Below are positions 19,001 to 26,652 of a stretch of 37,065 bases of DNA, in pieces; the first letter of the stretch is position 1; each line of letters opens with the position of its first letter. The notes below the pieces were generated by a model. It was not told the DNA's origin, did no database searches, and saw only the letters and a list, made by a program, of their open reading frames with translations. This DNA comes from Dehalococcoidia bacterium. Its GTDB lineage: Bacteria; Chloroflexota; Dehalococcoidia; Bin125. Both the position numbers and the translations under genes were made by a program. Location: positions 1 to 37,065 of the forward strand of contig JAJDZG010000041.1 of NCBI GenBank assembly GCA_022824765.1, in the 5' to 3' direction.

Positions 19001-19772
19001 CAACAACATCCGCAGCCTGACCACGCGTAAGGGCGACCCCTTCGCCGCCGTCACCGTCGAAGACCTGTCCGGAACCTCCGAGCTCACCGTCTGGCCAGAT
19101 ACGTGGTCCGAAACGCGCGCCATCTGGGAACCCAACGCCATCATCGTCGCCAAGGTCTCCATCCGCGTCCGCAACGACCGACTGACCATCGCCGTGCAAG
19201 AGGTTGAGGAATGGAAGCCCGTCAGCGCAGCGCCCCCGCTCACCACAGCCAACACGAACACACCGTCACATAACGGCAGCTCGTCGGACCGGTCGGACGC
19301 GTCCGATGCGTCGAACGTGCCGCCAGCCCAGCCGAGCACGCCGTCCCCGCCGACGATCAAGCAGGCGCCGCCTCCGCCCTGGATGGACAAACCACGCGAG
19401 CCGCTGGACATCGCCCCAACGCCCGTCACCGCCGACCACACCGCCGGCGACACCACAGAACGGGTCGCGCTCTGGATCACCATCGTTGAGTCCGGTCAGC
19501 AGGAGCAGGACCTCAACCTGATCGGCAAGCTCGAAGGCGGCCTCACCTCCGCCAAGCTGATCCACCCCGGCGATGTGCCGGTCGTTCTGCGCATTCGCTA
19601 CGCCGGCCGCGAGCAAGTGCTCGAGTGCTCAGACGCATGGCGCGTCTCGACCGATCCGCAGGTCGTCGCGCTGCTGCAGAGCACCCTCCAGTCGTCCGGC
19701 ACCGTCGAGCTGCGGCCCCCAGCCGCCGCGTCCGATCAGCCGCTGCCCGCCGCCGACAGCGCGGCTGGCTAA
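16023..19772 (+). CDS. dnaE: DNA polymerase III alpha subunit with PHP domain
   Basis: FAHLHTHTEYSELDGLSKI PHP start; EMPDIDMDFADGRREEVIRYV; HAAGVVIS; AYAFNKAHAVSYA; C-terminal OB fold. Confidence 0.97.
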   Translation: MFAHLHTHTEYSELDGLSKITPLVERAKSYGQEALAITDHGNLYGATQFYRACRQQDIQPLLGMEAYVTSGDRRDHSGGRNSSANRYHLVLLAQNMTGWRNLIQLSTRGHLEGFYYAPRIDHELLSEHAEGLIALSGCPSSEFQRALEHDDIDEAKRVANWYRDVFDDRYYFEIQRHEQLPQFEPALRRTVEIANDFGVPLVATQDSHYTDPSDHDAHDLLLCIGTNALRSDEQRFRFDGQDFYLTSETEMARTFSDIPEAVTNTQLVAERCDVTLDFDRLQLPKPDIPEGSTAMEHLTDLAVAGLQQRYGDAPDGHVDRLRYELDVINQMGFAEYFLIVMDFAHFARDRKIARAVRGSAAASLVLYCLDITEIDPMQYSLVFERFLNLERREMPDIDMDFADGRREEVIRYVAEKYGRERVAQIITFGTLGAKAAIRDSGRALGIQRSELDRVAGMVPNQLNISVKDAIAQSSDLQRARDDDPVVQELLSYAERLNGVVRNVSTHAAGVVISQEPLAENVPLRRPKDDSDEDEWIPMTQWDMNEVAAVGLLKMDFLGLTNLTILEEAVALCRDHDGVEIDYGNLPDGDDRTYRMLSQGDTFGVFQLESGGMRQVVEELKPDSMGDLAALLALYRPGPMEHIPRFIASKHGRTAVSYPHKDLAEILDDTYGVIVYQDQVLHIARKFAGYTLGAADVLRKAMGKKIAEVMQMEQARFFDGARQQGYNETEARTIFELILPFAGYAFNKAHAVSYAAIAYQTAWFKANYPAPYMAAVLRAAHGNADRVREAAAECGRLGIPLLLPDVNRSQVSFSLERMADGRSAIRFGLATIKDVGRGAVEPIIAERQQNGPISSAGDLAERLDAKTINRRAMEALAKAGAFDAIAERGAIVSAAENILKQARRAQELRDSGQSSMFDLFGDEVASPVPPVELEEGHEATSQEQLNWERELLGAYVSEHPLQRATRSLEGRLNAQLSELKEELAGQTRTIVGLVNNIRSLTTRKGDPFAAVTVEDLSGTSELTVWPDTWSETRAIWEPNAIIVAKVSIRVRNDRLTIAVQEVEEWKPVSAAPPLTTANTNTPSHNGSSSDRSDASDASNVPPAQPSTPSPPTIKQAPPPPWMDKPREPLDIAPTPVTADHTAGDTTERVALWITIVESGQQEQDLNLIGKLEGGLTSAKLIHPGDVPVVLRIRYAGREQVLECSDAWRVSTDPQVVALLQSTLQSSGTVELRPPAAASDQPLPAADSAAG

Positions 19773-19890
19773 TCCATGCCGCACAGGTGTACGATTATGG
19801 ACGTGTGTTCCAATGTTGCCGCGTGTCTTGGGCGCGGCGCACGCGCTCGGTATGGTTGGGAGGTAGCAGTGCATCGAGCGGAGCTGTCTG

Positions 19891-20490
19891 ATGAAGGTCG
19901 TGTTCTTCGAAGAGGTCGAGGGAACCGCGTTGGTCGGAGAAATCAAAGACGTCAAGAACGGCTTCGCCCGCAACTTCCTGTTGCCGCGCGGCCTCGCCGG
20001 TCCGACCACCCGCAACAACCTCGTCCGAGCCGAGCGGCTGGCACAGGCCGACGCCATTCGCCAGGAAAAACTGGACGGCGAAGCCACCCCGGTCGCCACA
20101 GCCATCGCCGGCGCCGAACTCACCTTCCAGGCCCGCGTCGGCGAGCAAGGCCGACTCTTCGGCTCCATCACCGCCCGCGACATCGCCGATCGGCTGACCG
20201 AGCTAGCCTCCGCCGCCGTCCCCGATTCGGCCATCGAACACCGACAGGTGCAGCTGCCCCAATCGCTGCGCTCGCTCGGCACTGTGGATGTCCGGGTGCG
20301 CCTCACCCGCAACGTCTCGGCCGAGATCAGCGTCACCGTCGAGCCCGATGCCGACAGCGCGGAGCTCAGCTTCGACGAAGTCCTCGCCGCCGAGGACGAG
20401 GACGGACAGGACCCGACCGCCGAAGCGACCGACGACGACGCCTCCGAAGCATCCGCAACCTCAGAGCAGGCCGAGCCCGTCGAGGCCTAA
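19891..20490 (+). CDS. rplI: Ribosomal protein bL9 with acidic C-terminal extension
   Basis: MKVVFFEEVEGTALVGEIKDVKNGFARNFLLPRGLA; acidic tail EDEDGQDPTAEATDDDASEAS. Confidence 0.95.
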   Translation: MKVVFFEEVEGTALVGEIKDVKNGFARNFLLPRGLAGPTTRNNLVRAERLAQADAIRQEKLDGEATPVATAIAGAELTFQARVGEQGRLFGSITARDIADRLTELASAAVPDSAIEHRQVQLPQSLRSLGTVDVRVRLTRNVSAEISVTVEPDADSAELSFDEVLAAEDEDGQDPTAEATDDDASEASATSEQAEPVEA

Positions 20491-20520
20491 CGCCGACCGC
20501 GCCCAGCAGCGCTGCCGCCG

Positions 20521-20550
20521 CGGCGGTCCTCCCGAGAGGAGGCCGCCGTG
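20521..20550 (+). promoter_or_regulatory. Hairpin sequestering the dnaB Shine-Dalgarno
   Basis: GGCGG-t-CCTCC-cgaga-GGAGG-CCGCC immediately before GTG at 20548; SD is GAGAGGAGG. Confidence 0.6.
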
Positions 20551-22050
20551 GTCTCCTCTGACCCGATCCCGCCCGACCTGCTCGAAGAGAACGGCTTCGC
20601 TCCGCCGCCGTATGCGGGGCAACCCCAGCCCGTCCGCCGCAGCACCGAACGCGGCCTGCCCGCCGATCAACAGGCCGAAGAGGCCGTGCTCGGCGCCATC
20701 CTCTCCGACGAGACCACCTACAACAGCCTCGCCGGCATCCTGATCCCCGCCGACTTCCTCGATCCGCGCCACCGCGACATCTTCCGCGCCGTCTCTGCGC
20801 TCGCCGACCGCGGCGACTCAATCAACACCGTCACCGTCGCCAGTGAACTCACCGTGCTCGGCAAGCTGCAAGACGTCGGCGGCTATCCCTATCTCAATCA
20901 CCTCGTGCTCGAGCTGCCCTCCAGCATCGGATCCGAGTCCTTCGCCAAGATCGTGTTGCGCATGTCGACCTACCGCGACCTGATCGAGGCCACCCGCGAC
21001 ATCGGCGAGATCGCCTACCACGCCAAGGCCGATGTCACCGATTCACTCGCCCAGGCCATGGAGCGCCTCTACGCCGTGCGCGGCGCCGACCAGCGGCGCG
21101 ACTTCCGCCTGCTCTCCGAAATGCTGCAAGACTTCCTCGTCCAGGCCACCAGCGATGAGGCCAGCGTCAGGCCCACCCGCACCGGCTTCAGCGACCTCGA
21201 CAACCTGCTCGACGGCGGCATGCGGCCCTCTGACCTCGTCGTGCTCGCCGCTCGACCCGGCGTCGGCAAGTCGGCCCTCGCCCTATCGATCGCCCGCAAC
21301 GCGGCCATCGCCGATGGCGTCGCGGTCGCCATCTTCTCGATCGAAATGGCCGCTGACCAGATCGTCCAACGCCTCGTCAGCGCCGAATCCGGCGTCCCCC
21401 TCGCCCGCTTGCGGCCCGAGCGCCACAACGACCAGGAGAACCAGAACATCTCCCGCGCGATCGGCACGCTCAGCCACGCTGAAATCTACATCGACGATTC
21501 CAGCGGCCTGACCCTCTCAGAGCTGCGCGCCCGCTCTCGATATCTGCACACCCGACTCCAGGATCACGCCCGATCTGACGATGGACGCGGCGCGCTCGGA
21601 CTGATCATCGTCGACCACATCCAGCTCGTGCACGCCTTCTCGCGGGTCAGCGCCGATGCCAATCGCGTCAACGAAATCTCCACCATCTCCCGCACCCTGA
21701 AAGAGATCGCCCGCGAGCTGCAAGTCCCCGTGCTCGCCCTCTCGCAGCTCTCGCGAGACATCGAAAAGCGCAACAACAAACACCCCCAGCTCTCCGACCT
21801 GCGCGACAGCGGCTCCATCGAGCAGGACGCCGACGTCGTCGTCTTCATCTACCCCGAGTACCGCTATGAAGGCGGCGGCTTCGGCTCCGACGACGGCGGC
21901 ACAGGCCACAGCAGCGAGCCCGGCGTCGCCAAGCTGATCGTCGCCAAGCACCGCCACGGCAAGACCGACGACATCGACGTCCGCTGGGTCCCCGAAGTCA
22001 TTCGCTTCGAAGACTTCTACAACTACATGAACGAAGAAGAGCTGTACTGA
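20548..22050 (+). CDS. dnaB: Replicative DNA helicase DnaB
   Basis: GLPADQQAEEAVLGAILSDE; TRTGFSDLDNLLDGGMRPSDLVVLAARPGVGKSALAL; LSQLSRDIEKR. Confidence 0.97.
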   Translation: MVSSDPIPPDLLEENGFAPPPYAGQPQPVRRSTERGLPADQQAEEAVLGAILSDETTYNSLAGILIPADFLDPRHRDIFRAVSALADRGDSINTVTVASELTVLGKLQDVGGYPYLNHLVLELPSSIGSESFAKIVLRMSTYRDLIEATRDIGEIAYHAKADVTDSLAQAMERLYAVRGADQRRDFRLLSEMLQDFLVQATSDEASVRPTRTGFSDLDNLLDGGMRPSDLVVLAARPGVGKSALALSIARNAAIADGVAVAIFSIEMAADQIVQRLVSAESGVPLARLRPERHNDQENQNISRAIGTLSHAEIYIDDSSGLTLSELRARSRYLHTRLQDHARSDDGRGALGLIIVDHIQLVHAFSRVSADANRVNEISTISRTLKEIARELQVPVLALSQLSRDIEKRNNKHPQLSDLRDSGSIEQDADVVVFIYPEYRYEGGGFGSDDGGTGHSSEPGVAKLIVAKHRHGKTDDIDVRWVPEVIRFEDFYNYMNEEELY

Positions 22051-22778
22051 TGAGCTTCGACGGCTTCGCCTCCGGTGCACCAGCGACGCCGTTGCCCCAG
22101 GCGCTGCTCCGCGACCTCGCGCCGCAGATGACCGACCCCGCTGAGCTCGTCGTCACCCTCTACGCGGTCGAGGCCTTGGCCCGTGTGCGGCGCTTTCCCC
22201 GACTGATCGCCCGCGCCGAACTCCAGCAATCGCGCCCCTTGATCGAAACCCTCGCCTCGCTCTGCCCGAACCGCGAGGTCGATGCCGCCTTCAGCGACGG
22301 GATCGAGGCCGCGATCCAGCGCGGCACCCTGATCTCCGGACGCTCCCAGCGAGACGACGCCGAGCACGGCTGGATCGACTGGATCGCGCTCAACGACCAC
22401 GACGGCCGCCGCGCCATGTCCGCCACCGCCGCGATGCCCTCACCGACCCCTGCGCCGCGCGGACGCGAGCCGCTCGCATCCGGTGCCGCATCGATCTGGC
22501 AGGACGCCTTCGGTCGAGCCGTCCCGACGATCCTGGCCGACGAGCTGATCGCCGCCGAGTCTCGCTACGGCGTCGACTGGTTGCGCGACGCCTTCCGCGA
22601 AGCCGCCGCCAATGACGTCCGAAACTGGCGCTACGTCTGCGCCATCCTCGAACGCTGGGAATCCGACGGCCGCCAGCCCGGCTCCCCTGCACTGGAGACT
22701 GATCATGGAAGACCTGGGACCCTTCGCAGCGCTGGTCGGGATGATGCCTCGAGATTTCGTCACCTCTTCCGAGAGTGA
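22050..22778 (+). CDS. DnaD-like replication initiation protein
   Basis: N-terminal LPQALLRDLAPQMTDPAELVVTLYAVEAL; C-terminal DELIAAESRYGVDWLRDAFREAAANDVRNWRYVCAILERW resembles the DnaD C-terminal helical domain. Confidence 0.72.
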   Translation: MSFDGFASGAPATPLPQALLRDLAPQMTDPAELVVTLYAVEALARVRRFPRLIARAELQQSRPLIETLASLCPNREVDAAFSDGIEAAIQRGTLISGRSQRDDAEHGWIDWIALNDHDGRRAMSATAAMPSPTPAPRGREPLASGAASIWQDAFGRAVPTILADELIAAESRYGVDWLRDAFREAAANDVRNWRYVCAILERWESDGRQPGSPALETDHGRPGTLRSAGRDDASRFRHLFRE

Positions 22779-24147
22779 GCCGCCTGAACGCGATACCTCG
22801 CTCTGGCGCGACCCCGACGCCCCCGATTGCGACATCTGCGGCGGCGCCGGCTACGTCCGCCTCTCCAAACCCGTCGGCCACCCCGAATTCGGACAGGTCC
22901 GACCCTGCGGCTGCCAGCAGACCCAGCAGGCCGCCCGCACCGCACGACGCTTGCAGCGCCTCAGCAACCTCGGACCGCTCAGCAGCGTCCGCCTCTCCGA
23001 ACAGCAATCCACCTCTGAACCGCTCGCCGCCGGCTGCCGTTACGCCGACGCGCCCGACGACCTCTCCGGTTGGCTGCTGCTCGTCGGACCGCCAGGATCG
23101 GGACGCACCCGCCTCGCCGCCGAAATGGCCAACCGACGCATCGCCGACAGCCGTGAGGCGCTCTACTTCGTCGCCGCCGACCTGCTCGATCGCCTGCGTG
23201 CCGCGATGGTCGCCGACGACAGCAGCAGCTTCGACTATGAACTGCTCTTCGAGCACGTCCGCGACGCTCCATTCCTGATCCTGGACGACCTCGACTACGT
23301 CTCGCCGACCGATTGGGCCCGCGAGAAGCTGCACCAACTGCTCAACCACCGGCGCAGCAGCAATCTCCGCACGGTGCTCATCGCCGAGTCGCCCAGTCTC
23401 CATCAGATCGGGCTGCAGGCGATGCTCACAGACCTCGTGACGCGCCTCGACCTCTCAGCCCCGAGTACCGACGACGCATCGCAGCGCTATCGGCAGTTCG
23501 GCGGGATGACCCAAGAGGTCTTGCAGGACTACCGCTTCGACAACTTCCGCGCCCACGGTCTCGGCGGCGAAGACGATGTCGTCAACCTGCCCATGGTCCG
23601 TCAGAGCGTCGAGGATTGGACCGCCCAGCCCAGCGGCTGGCTGGTCATGGTCGGCGAGACCGGTGTCGGCAAGACCCACCTGGCCGCCGCCGCCGCCAGC
23701 GAGCGGCTGCATACCGGCGATTCGGTCTGCTTCGCCGTCGTCCCTGAACTGCTCGACGCGCTCCGCGCCTCCTACGGCGGCGGCGACGACGCATCCTTCG
23801 ACGCCCTGTTCGCCGCCGTCAAGGATGTCGACCTGCTCGTGCTCGACGACCTCGGCGCTCAGCAATCCACTGACTGGGCCAACGACAAGCTCTATCAGCT
23901 CTGCGGCTACCGCTACACCAAAGCGCTGCCCACCGTGATCACGATGAACGACATGCCCGACGAGCTACCGCCTCGCCTCGCCTCCCGCATCATGGACACC
24001 CAGCGCAATCTGTTGCTGCGCCTCAACGCCCACGACTATCGCACCGGGCAGCCGCCCCGACCGCTCACCGAGACCGCCCGCCCCCATCGTCAGGCGCGCC
24101 CTCAGGCTCGACGCCAAGCTCGGCGGCGAGGTCGGCCGCAGGCGTGA
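22705..24147 (+). CDS. DnaC/DnaI-like helicase-loader ATPase with two tandem AAA+ modules
   Basis: Zinc-finger-like CDICGGAGYV...CGC; module 1 LLLVGPPGSGRTRLAAEMA / FLILDDLDYVSPTDWAREKL; module 2 LVMVGETGVGKTHLAAAAA / LLVLDDLGAQQSTDWANDKL; start 22705 or 22741/22744. Confidence 0.88.
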   Translation: MEDLGPFAALVGMMPRDFVTSSESEPPERDTSLWRDPDAPDCDICGGAGYVRLSKPVGHPEFGQVRPCGCQQTQQAARTARRLQRLSNLGPLSSVRLSEQQSTSEPLAAGCRYADAPDDLSGWLLLVGPPGSGRTRLAAEMANRRIADSREALYFVAADLLDRLRAAMVADDSSSFDYELLFEHVRDAPFLILDDLDYVSPTDWAREKLHQLLNHRRSSNLRTVLIAESPSLHQIGLQAMLTDLVTRLDLSAPSTDDASQRYRQFGGMTQEVLQDYRFDNFRAHGLGGEDDVVNLPMVRQSVEDWTAQPSGWLVMVGETGVGKTHLAAAAASERLHTGDSVCFAVVPELLDALRASYGGGDDASFDALFAAVKDVDLLVLDDLGAQQSTDWANDKLYQLCGYRYTKALPTVITMNDMPDELPPRLASRIMDTQRNLLLRLNAHDYRTGQPPRPLTETARPHRQARPQARRQARRRGRPQA

Positions 24148-24811
24148 GCGAACCTTCGATCCACTCCTCGCCGTCCGACCACACTTCCTTCTTCCAGATC
24201 GGCACAATCGCCTTCAATCGGTCGATCCCGTAGTGGCAGGCCGCAATGCCCTCCGCACGATGCGCCGACGACACCGCCACCGCGACCGACGCCTCGCCGA
24301 TCGCCAGACGCCCCGTCCGATGCTGCATCGCGATCTCCAGCACGTCCCAGCGCTCGCGAATCTCAACAGCGATCTGACGCATGATCTTCGTCGCCATCGC
24401 CGGATATGCGTCGTACTCCAGATAGTCCACGTCGCGGCCCAGATTGTTGTCCCGCACCACGCCCACAAACAGCGAGACCGCGCCCGCCTGCGGAGTCAGC
24501 ACCAGCTCATGCAGCGCCGTCGGATCGAGCACATCAGGCGTGATCTTGAAGTACTCATCATCCGCGCCGCCGCTGACCGGGGGAATCAGCGCTACGTCGT
24601 CGCCCGTCGACACCGGATGCTCCGCGCCGACATACTCCGCGTTGACCGCGAACATGATCGAGTCCCGCATCGCACCGACCTGCGGATAGCGGTCGATCAA
24701 CGCGTCCATCACCAGCCCGGCCGTCAGCGGCTGCGGGAGTCCGCACAGCTCGACCTGGCGCGTGCCGCAGGTCTCGGCGAGATTGGCGAAGAGTTGTACG
24801 GTGAGCCGCAT
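24065..24811 (-). CDS. Fused MoaD-MoaE molybdopterin synthase (MoaX-like)
   Basis: MRLTVQLFANLAETCG...VALIPPVSGGADDEYFKITPDVLDP...GAVSLFVGVVRDNNLGRDVDYLEYDAY...IPIWKKEVWSDGEEWIEG. Confidence 0.93.
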   Translation of the reverse strand: MRLTVQLFANLAETCGTRQVELCGLPQPLTAGLVMDALIDRYPQVGAMRDSIMFAVNAEYVGAEHPVSTGDDVALIPPVSGGADDEYFKITPDVLDPTALHELVLTPQAGAVSLFVGVVRDNNLGRDVDYLEYDAYPAMATKIMRQIAVEIRERWDVLEIAMQHRTGRLAIGEASVAVAVSSAHRAEGIAACHYGIDRLKAIVPIWKKEVWSDGEEWIEGSLTPAADLAAELGVEPEGAPDDGGGRSR

Positions 24812-24823
24812 GGTCTCATCATA
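24797..24823. promoter_or_regulatory. Interleaved divergent -10-like elements for moaDE and comF
   Basis: Plus TACGGT (24797-24802)-7 nt-ATG 24810; minus TATGAT (24823-24818)-6 nt-ATG 24811. Confidence 0.5.
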
Positions 24824-25535
24824 TCCGCCGCTCCGCGCTGCGCAGTCCGCGCTGCAAGCGCTCGCCGATACCGCGCTGCCCCCGCACTGCGCCTGCTGCG
24901 CCGCCGCCGGTGTCTTGATCTGTCCCCAGTGCCAGGACCTGATCGAACCCGCCGACGGCGCAACTGGCCGCACTCGCTGCCGACACTGCTGGCTCCCGTC
25001 GCCCGCGCCCGTCTGCCAGGACTGCCTGTCGCGTCCCCTGCCGCTGCGCGAGCTGCGCGCCGGATTCGTCTACGACGGACCCGTCCGCGCCGCCCTGCTC
25101 ACCCTCAAACATCAGGGCGTGCAGGCCCTCGCGCCGCTCCTCGTCGATCTCGCCGGATCGCTCCAGACCGCCTCAGACATCGATGTCATCGTGCCCATCC
25201 CCATCCCCCTGTTGCGACGCCGACGCCGCGGTGCCAACCAGGCCGCGCTCATCGCGCAAGCGCTCTCCGACCGCATCGGCCTGCCCATCGACGACGCAAT
25301 CCTGCGTCGACGCGGATGGTGGGGGCCGCGACAGGCCCAGGCCCAATCGCGCGCCGACCGCCGACGCATCGTGCGCGGAGCCTTCGCCGCCGACTCCGCG
25401 CTCGCCAACGGACGCGGCATCCTCCTCGTCGATGACGTCGCCACCACCATGGCGACCCTCAACGAAGCGGCGCGAGTCTTGCGCGCCGCCGGCGCGCAAG
25501 CCGTCGACGCCTGGACCGTCGCCCGGGCGCAATGA
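24810..25535 (+). CDS. ComF family phosphoribosyltransferase-like protein
   Basis: Cys-rich CACCAAAGVLICPQC...CRHCWLPSPAPVCQDC; AGFVYDGPVRAALLTLKHQG; GRGILLVDDVATTMATLNEAARVLRAAGA. Confidence 0.9.
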   Translation: MVSSYPPLRAAQSALQALADTALPPHCACCAAAGVLICPQCQDLIEPADGATGRTRCRHCWLPSPAPVCQDCLSRPLPLRELRAGFVYDGPVRAALLTLKHQGVQALAPLLVDLAGSLQTASDIDVIVPIPIPLLRRRRRGANQAALIAQALSDRIGLPIDDAILRRRGWWGPRQAQAQSRADRRRIVRGAFAADSALANGRGILLVDDVATTMATLNEAARVLRAAGAQAVDAWTVARAQ

Positions 25536-25536
25536 G

Positions 25537-26652
25537 ATGCCCACAACCATGACCCCAACGCAAGACTCCCAATTCTGGCTCTGCCACAAGCCGTTCGACG
25601 CGCAAGACCTACCAGTCGCGCTCGTCAGTCGCGCCCGCACCGCCGTCCTCAAGGACACCGCTCAACGCGCCCGCGACGCGGGCTTCGCGCGAGTCCGCGT
25701 CTTCTCCACCGTCGACATCGATGGCCTGACCGTCGAGCGAACATCCAGCCGCCAGTCAATCGGCAGCATCCTCGCAGCCGCCGCCCGCGAAGCGCCCGGA
25801 CCTGTCTGCTACGCAGGATCAGGCATGCCGGCGATGACCGTCGAAGACTGGGCGGCCGTCTTGCGCACGATCGACTCCGCCGCCGTCACCAATCGCGTCT
25901 TCTCCTCCGACTGGATCGCGGTGCCGCACGGTCAACTCCTCGACGTGGTCGACGGACAGCAAACCGACAACCGCTTCGCGCAGCTTGTCCGCGATCAGGA
26001 CGAGATCCCCCTCCACACCTTCCCCCGCTCTGCCCGATCACTCCTGGACGTGGACACCCCCGCCGATCTGGTCGTGTTGAAGACCGCCATGCTGGCGAAC
26101 ATGCAAGCGGGATCGCTGGACCTGGGCGACGCCGTCCAGGCCGAGCTGCGCAGCCAGACCGAGTTGGACCCGCGCGTACGTCTAGCCATCGACGTCTTCG
26201 AGACGATGACCCAGAAGGACAAGCAGCTGTTCGTCAGCGGTCGCGTCAGCGCTGCCGACTGGGCGCTGCTCGACCGTGACACCTCCTGCCGCGTCCGAGT
26301 GCTCTCCGAGGAGCGCGGACTGCGAACCCGCGGCGGACCTGTCCAGTCCCTGCTCGGCGCGCTCTACCGCGAGACAGGCCCGGATCAGTTCGTCGAGGCA
26401 CTCTCCTCAATGGGCGACGCCATGATCTGGGATACCCGCCCGTTCCTCGCCCACATCGGCTGCAAAGTCTCGCGGGCCGACCGCTTCGCCGCTGATCTGG
26501 GCCTCTGGAACGAGATTCAGTCCGATCCACTGCGCGAACTGGTGCGCAACCTCGACCAGCGGCCGGTTCTGATCGGCGGACACTCACTCGTCAGCGGAGG
26601 CCTGCTGGCCGCCATCGACGCGGCCTGGACGCGGCGGGAGTCGTTTGGTTAA
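25537..26652 (+). CDS. Uncharacterised protein, N-terminal part resembling NTP-transferase (CofC/MobA-like) folds
   Basis: GPVCYAGSGMPAMTVEDW and LLDVDTPADLVVLK resemble NTP-transferase motifs; no family identified for the C-terminal part. Confidence 0.5.
   Translation: MPTTMTPTQDSQFWLCHKPFDAQDLPVALVSRARTAVLKDTAQRARDAGFARVRVFSTVDIDGLTVERTSSRQSIGSILAAAAREAPGPVCYAGSGMPAMTVEDWAAVLRTIDSAAVTNRVFSSDWIAVPHGQLLDVVDGQQTDNRFAQLVRDQDEIPLHTFPRSARSLLDVDTPADLVVLKTAMLANMQAGSLDLGDAVQAELRSQTELDPRVRLAIDVFETMTQKDKQLFVSGRVSAADWALLDRDTSCRVRVLSEERGLRTRGGPVQSLLGALYRETGPDQFVEALSSMGDAMIWDTRPFLAHIGCKVSRADRFAADLGLWNEIQSDPLRELVRNLDQRPVLIGGHSLVSGGLLAAIDAAWTRRESFG

Noticed and set aside
17367-19199. Long antisense ORF (610 aa, minus)
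   Set aside because: Lies entirely within dnaE on the opposite strand; high-GC shadow ORF.
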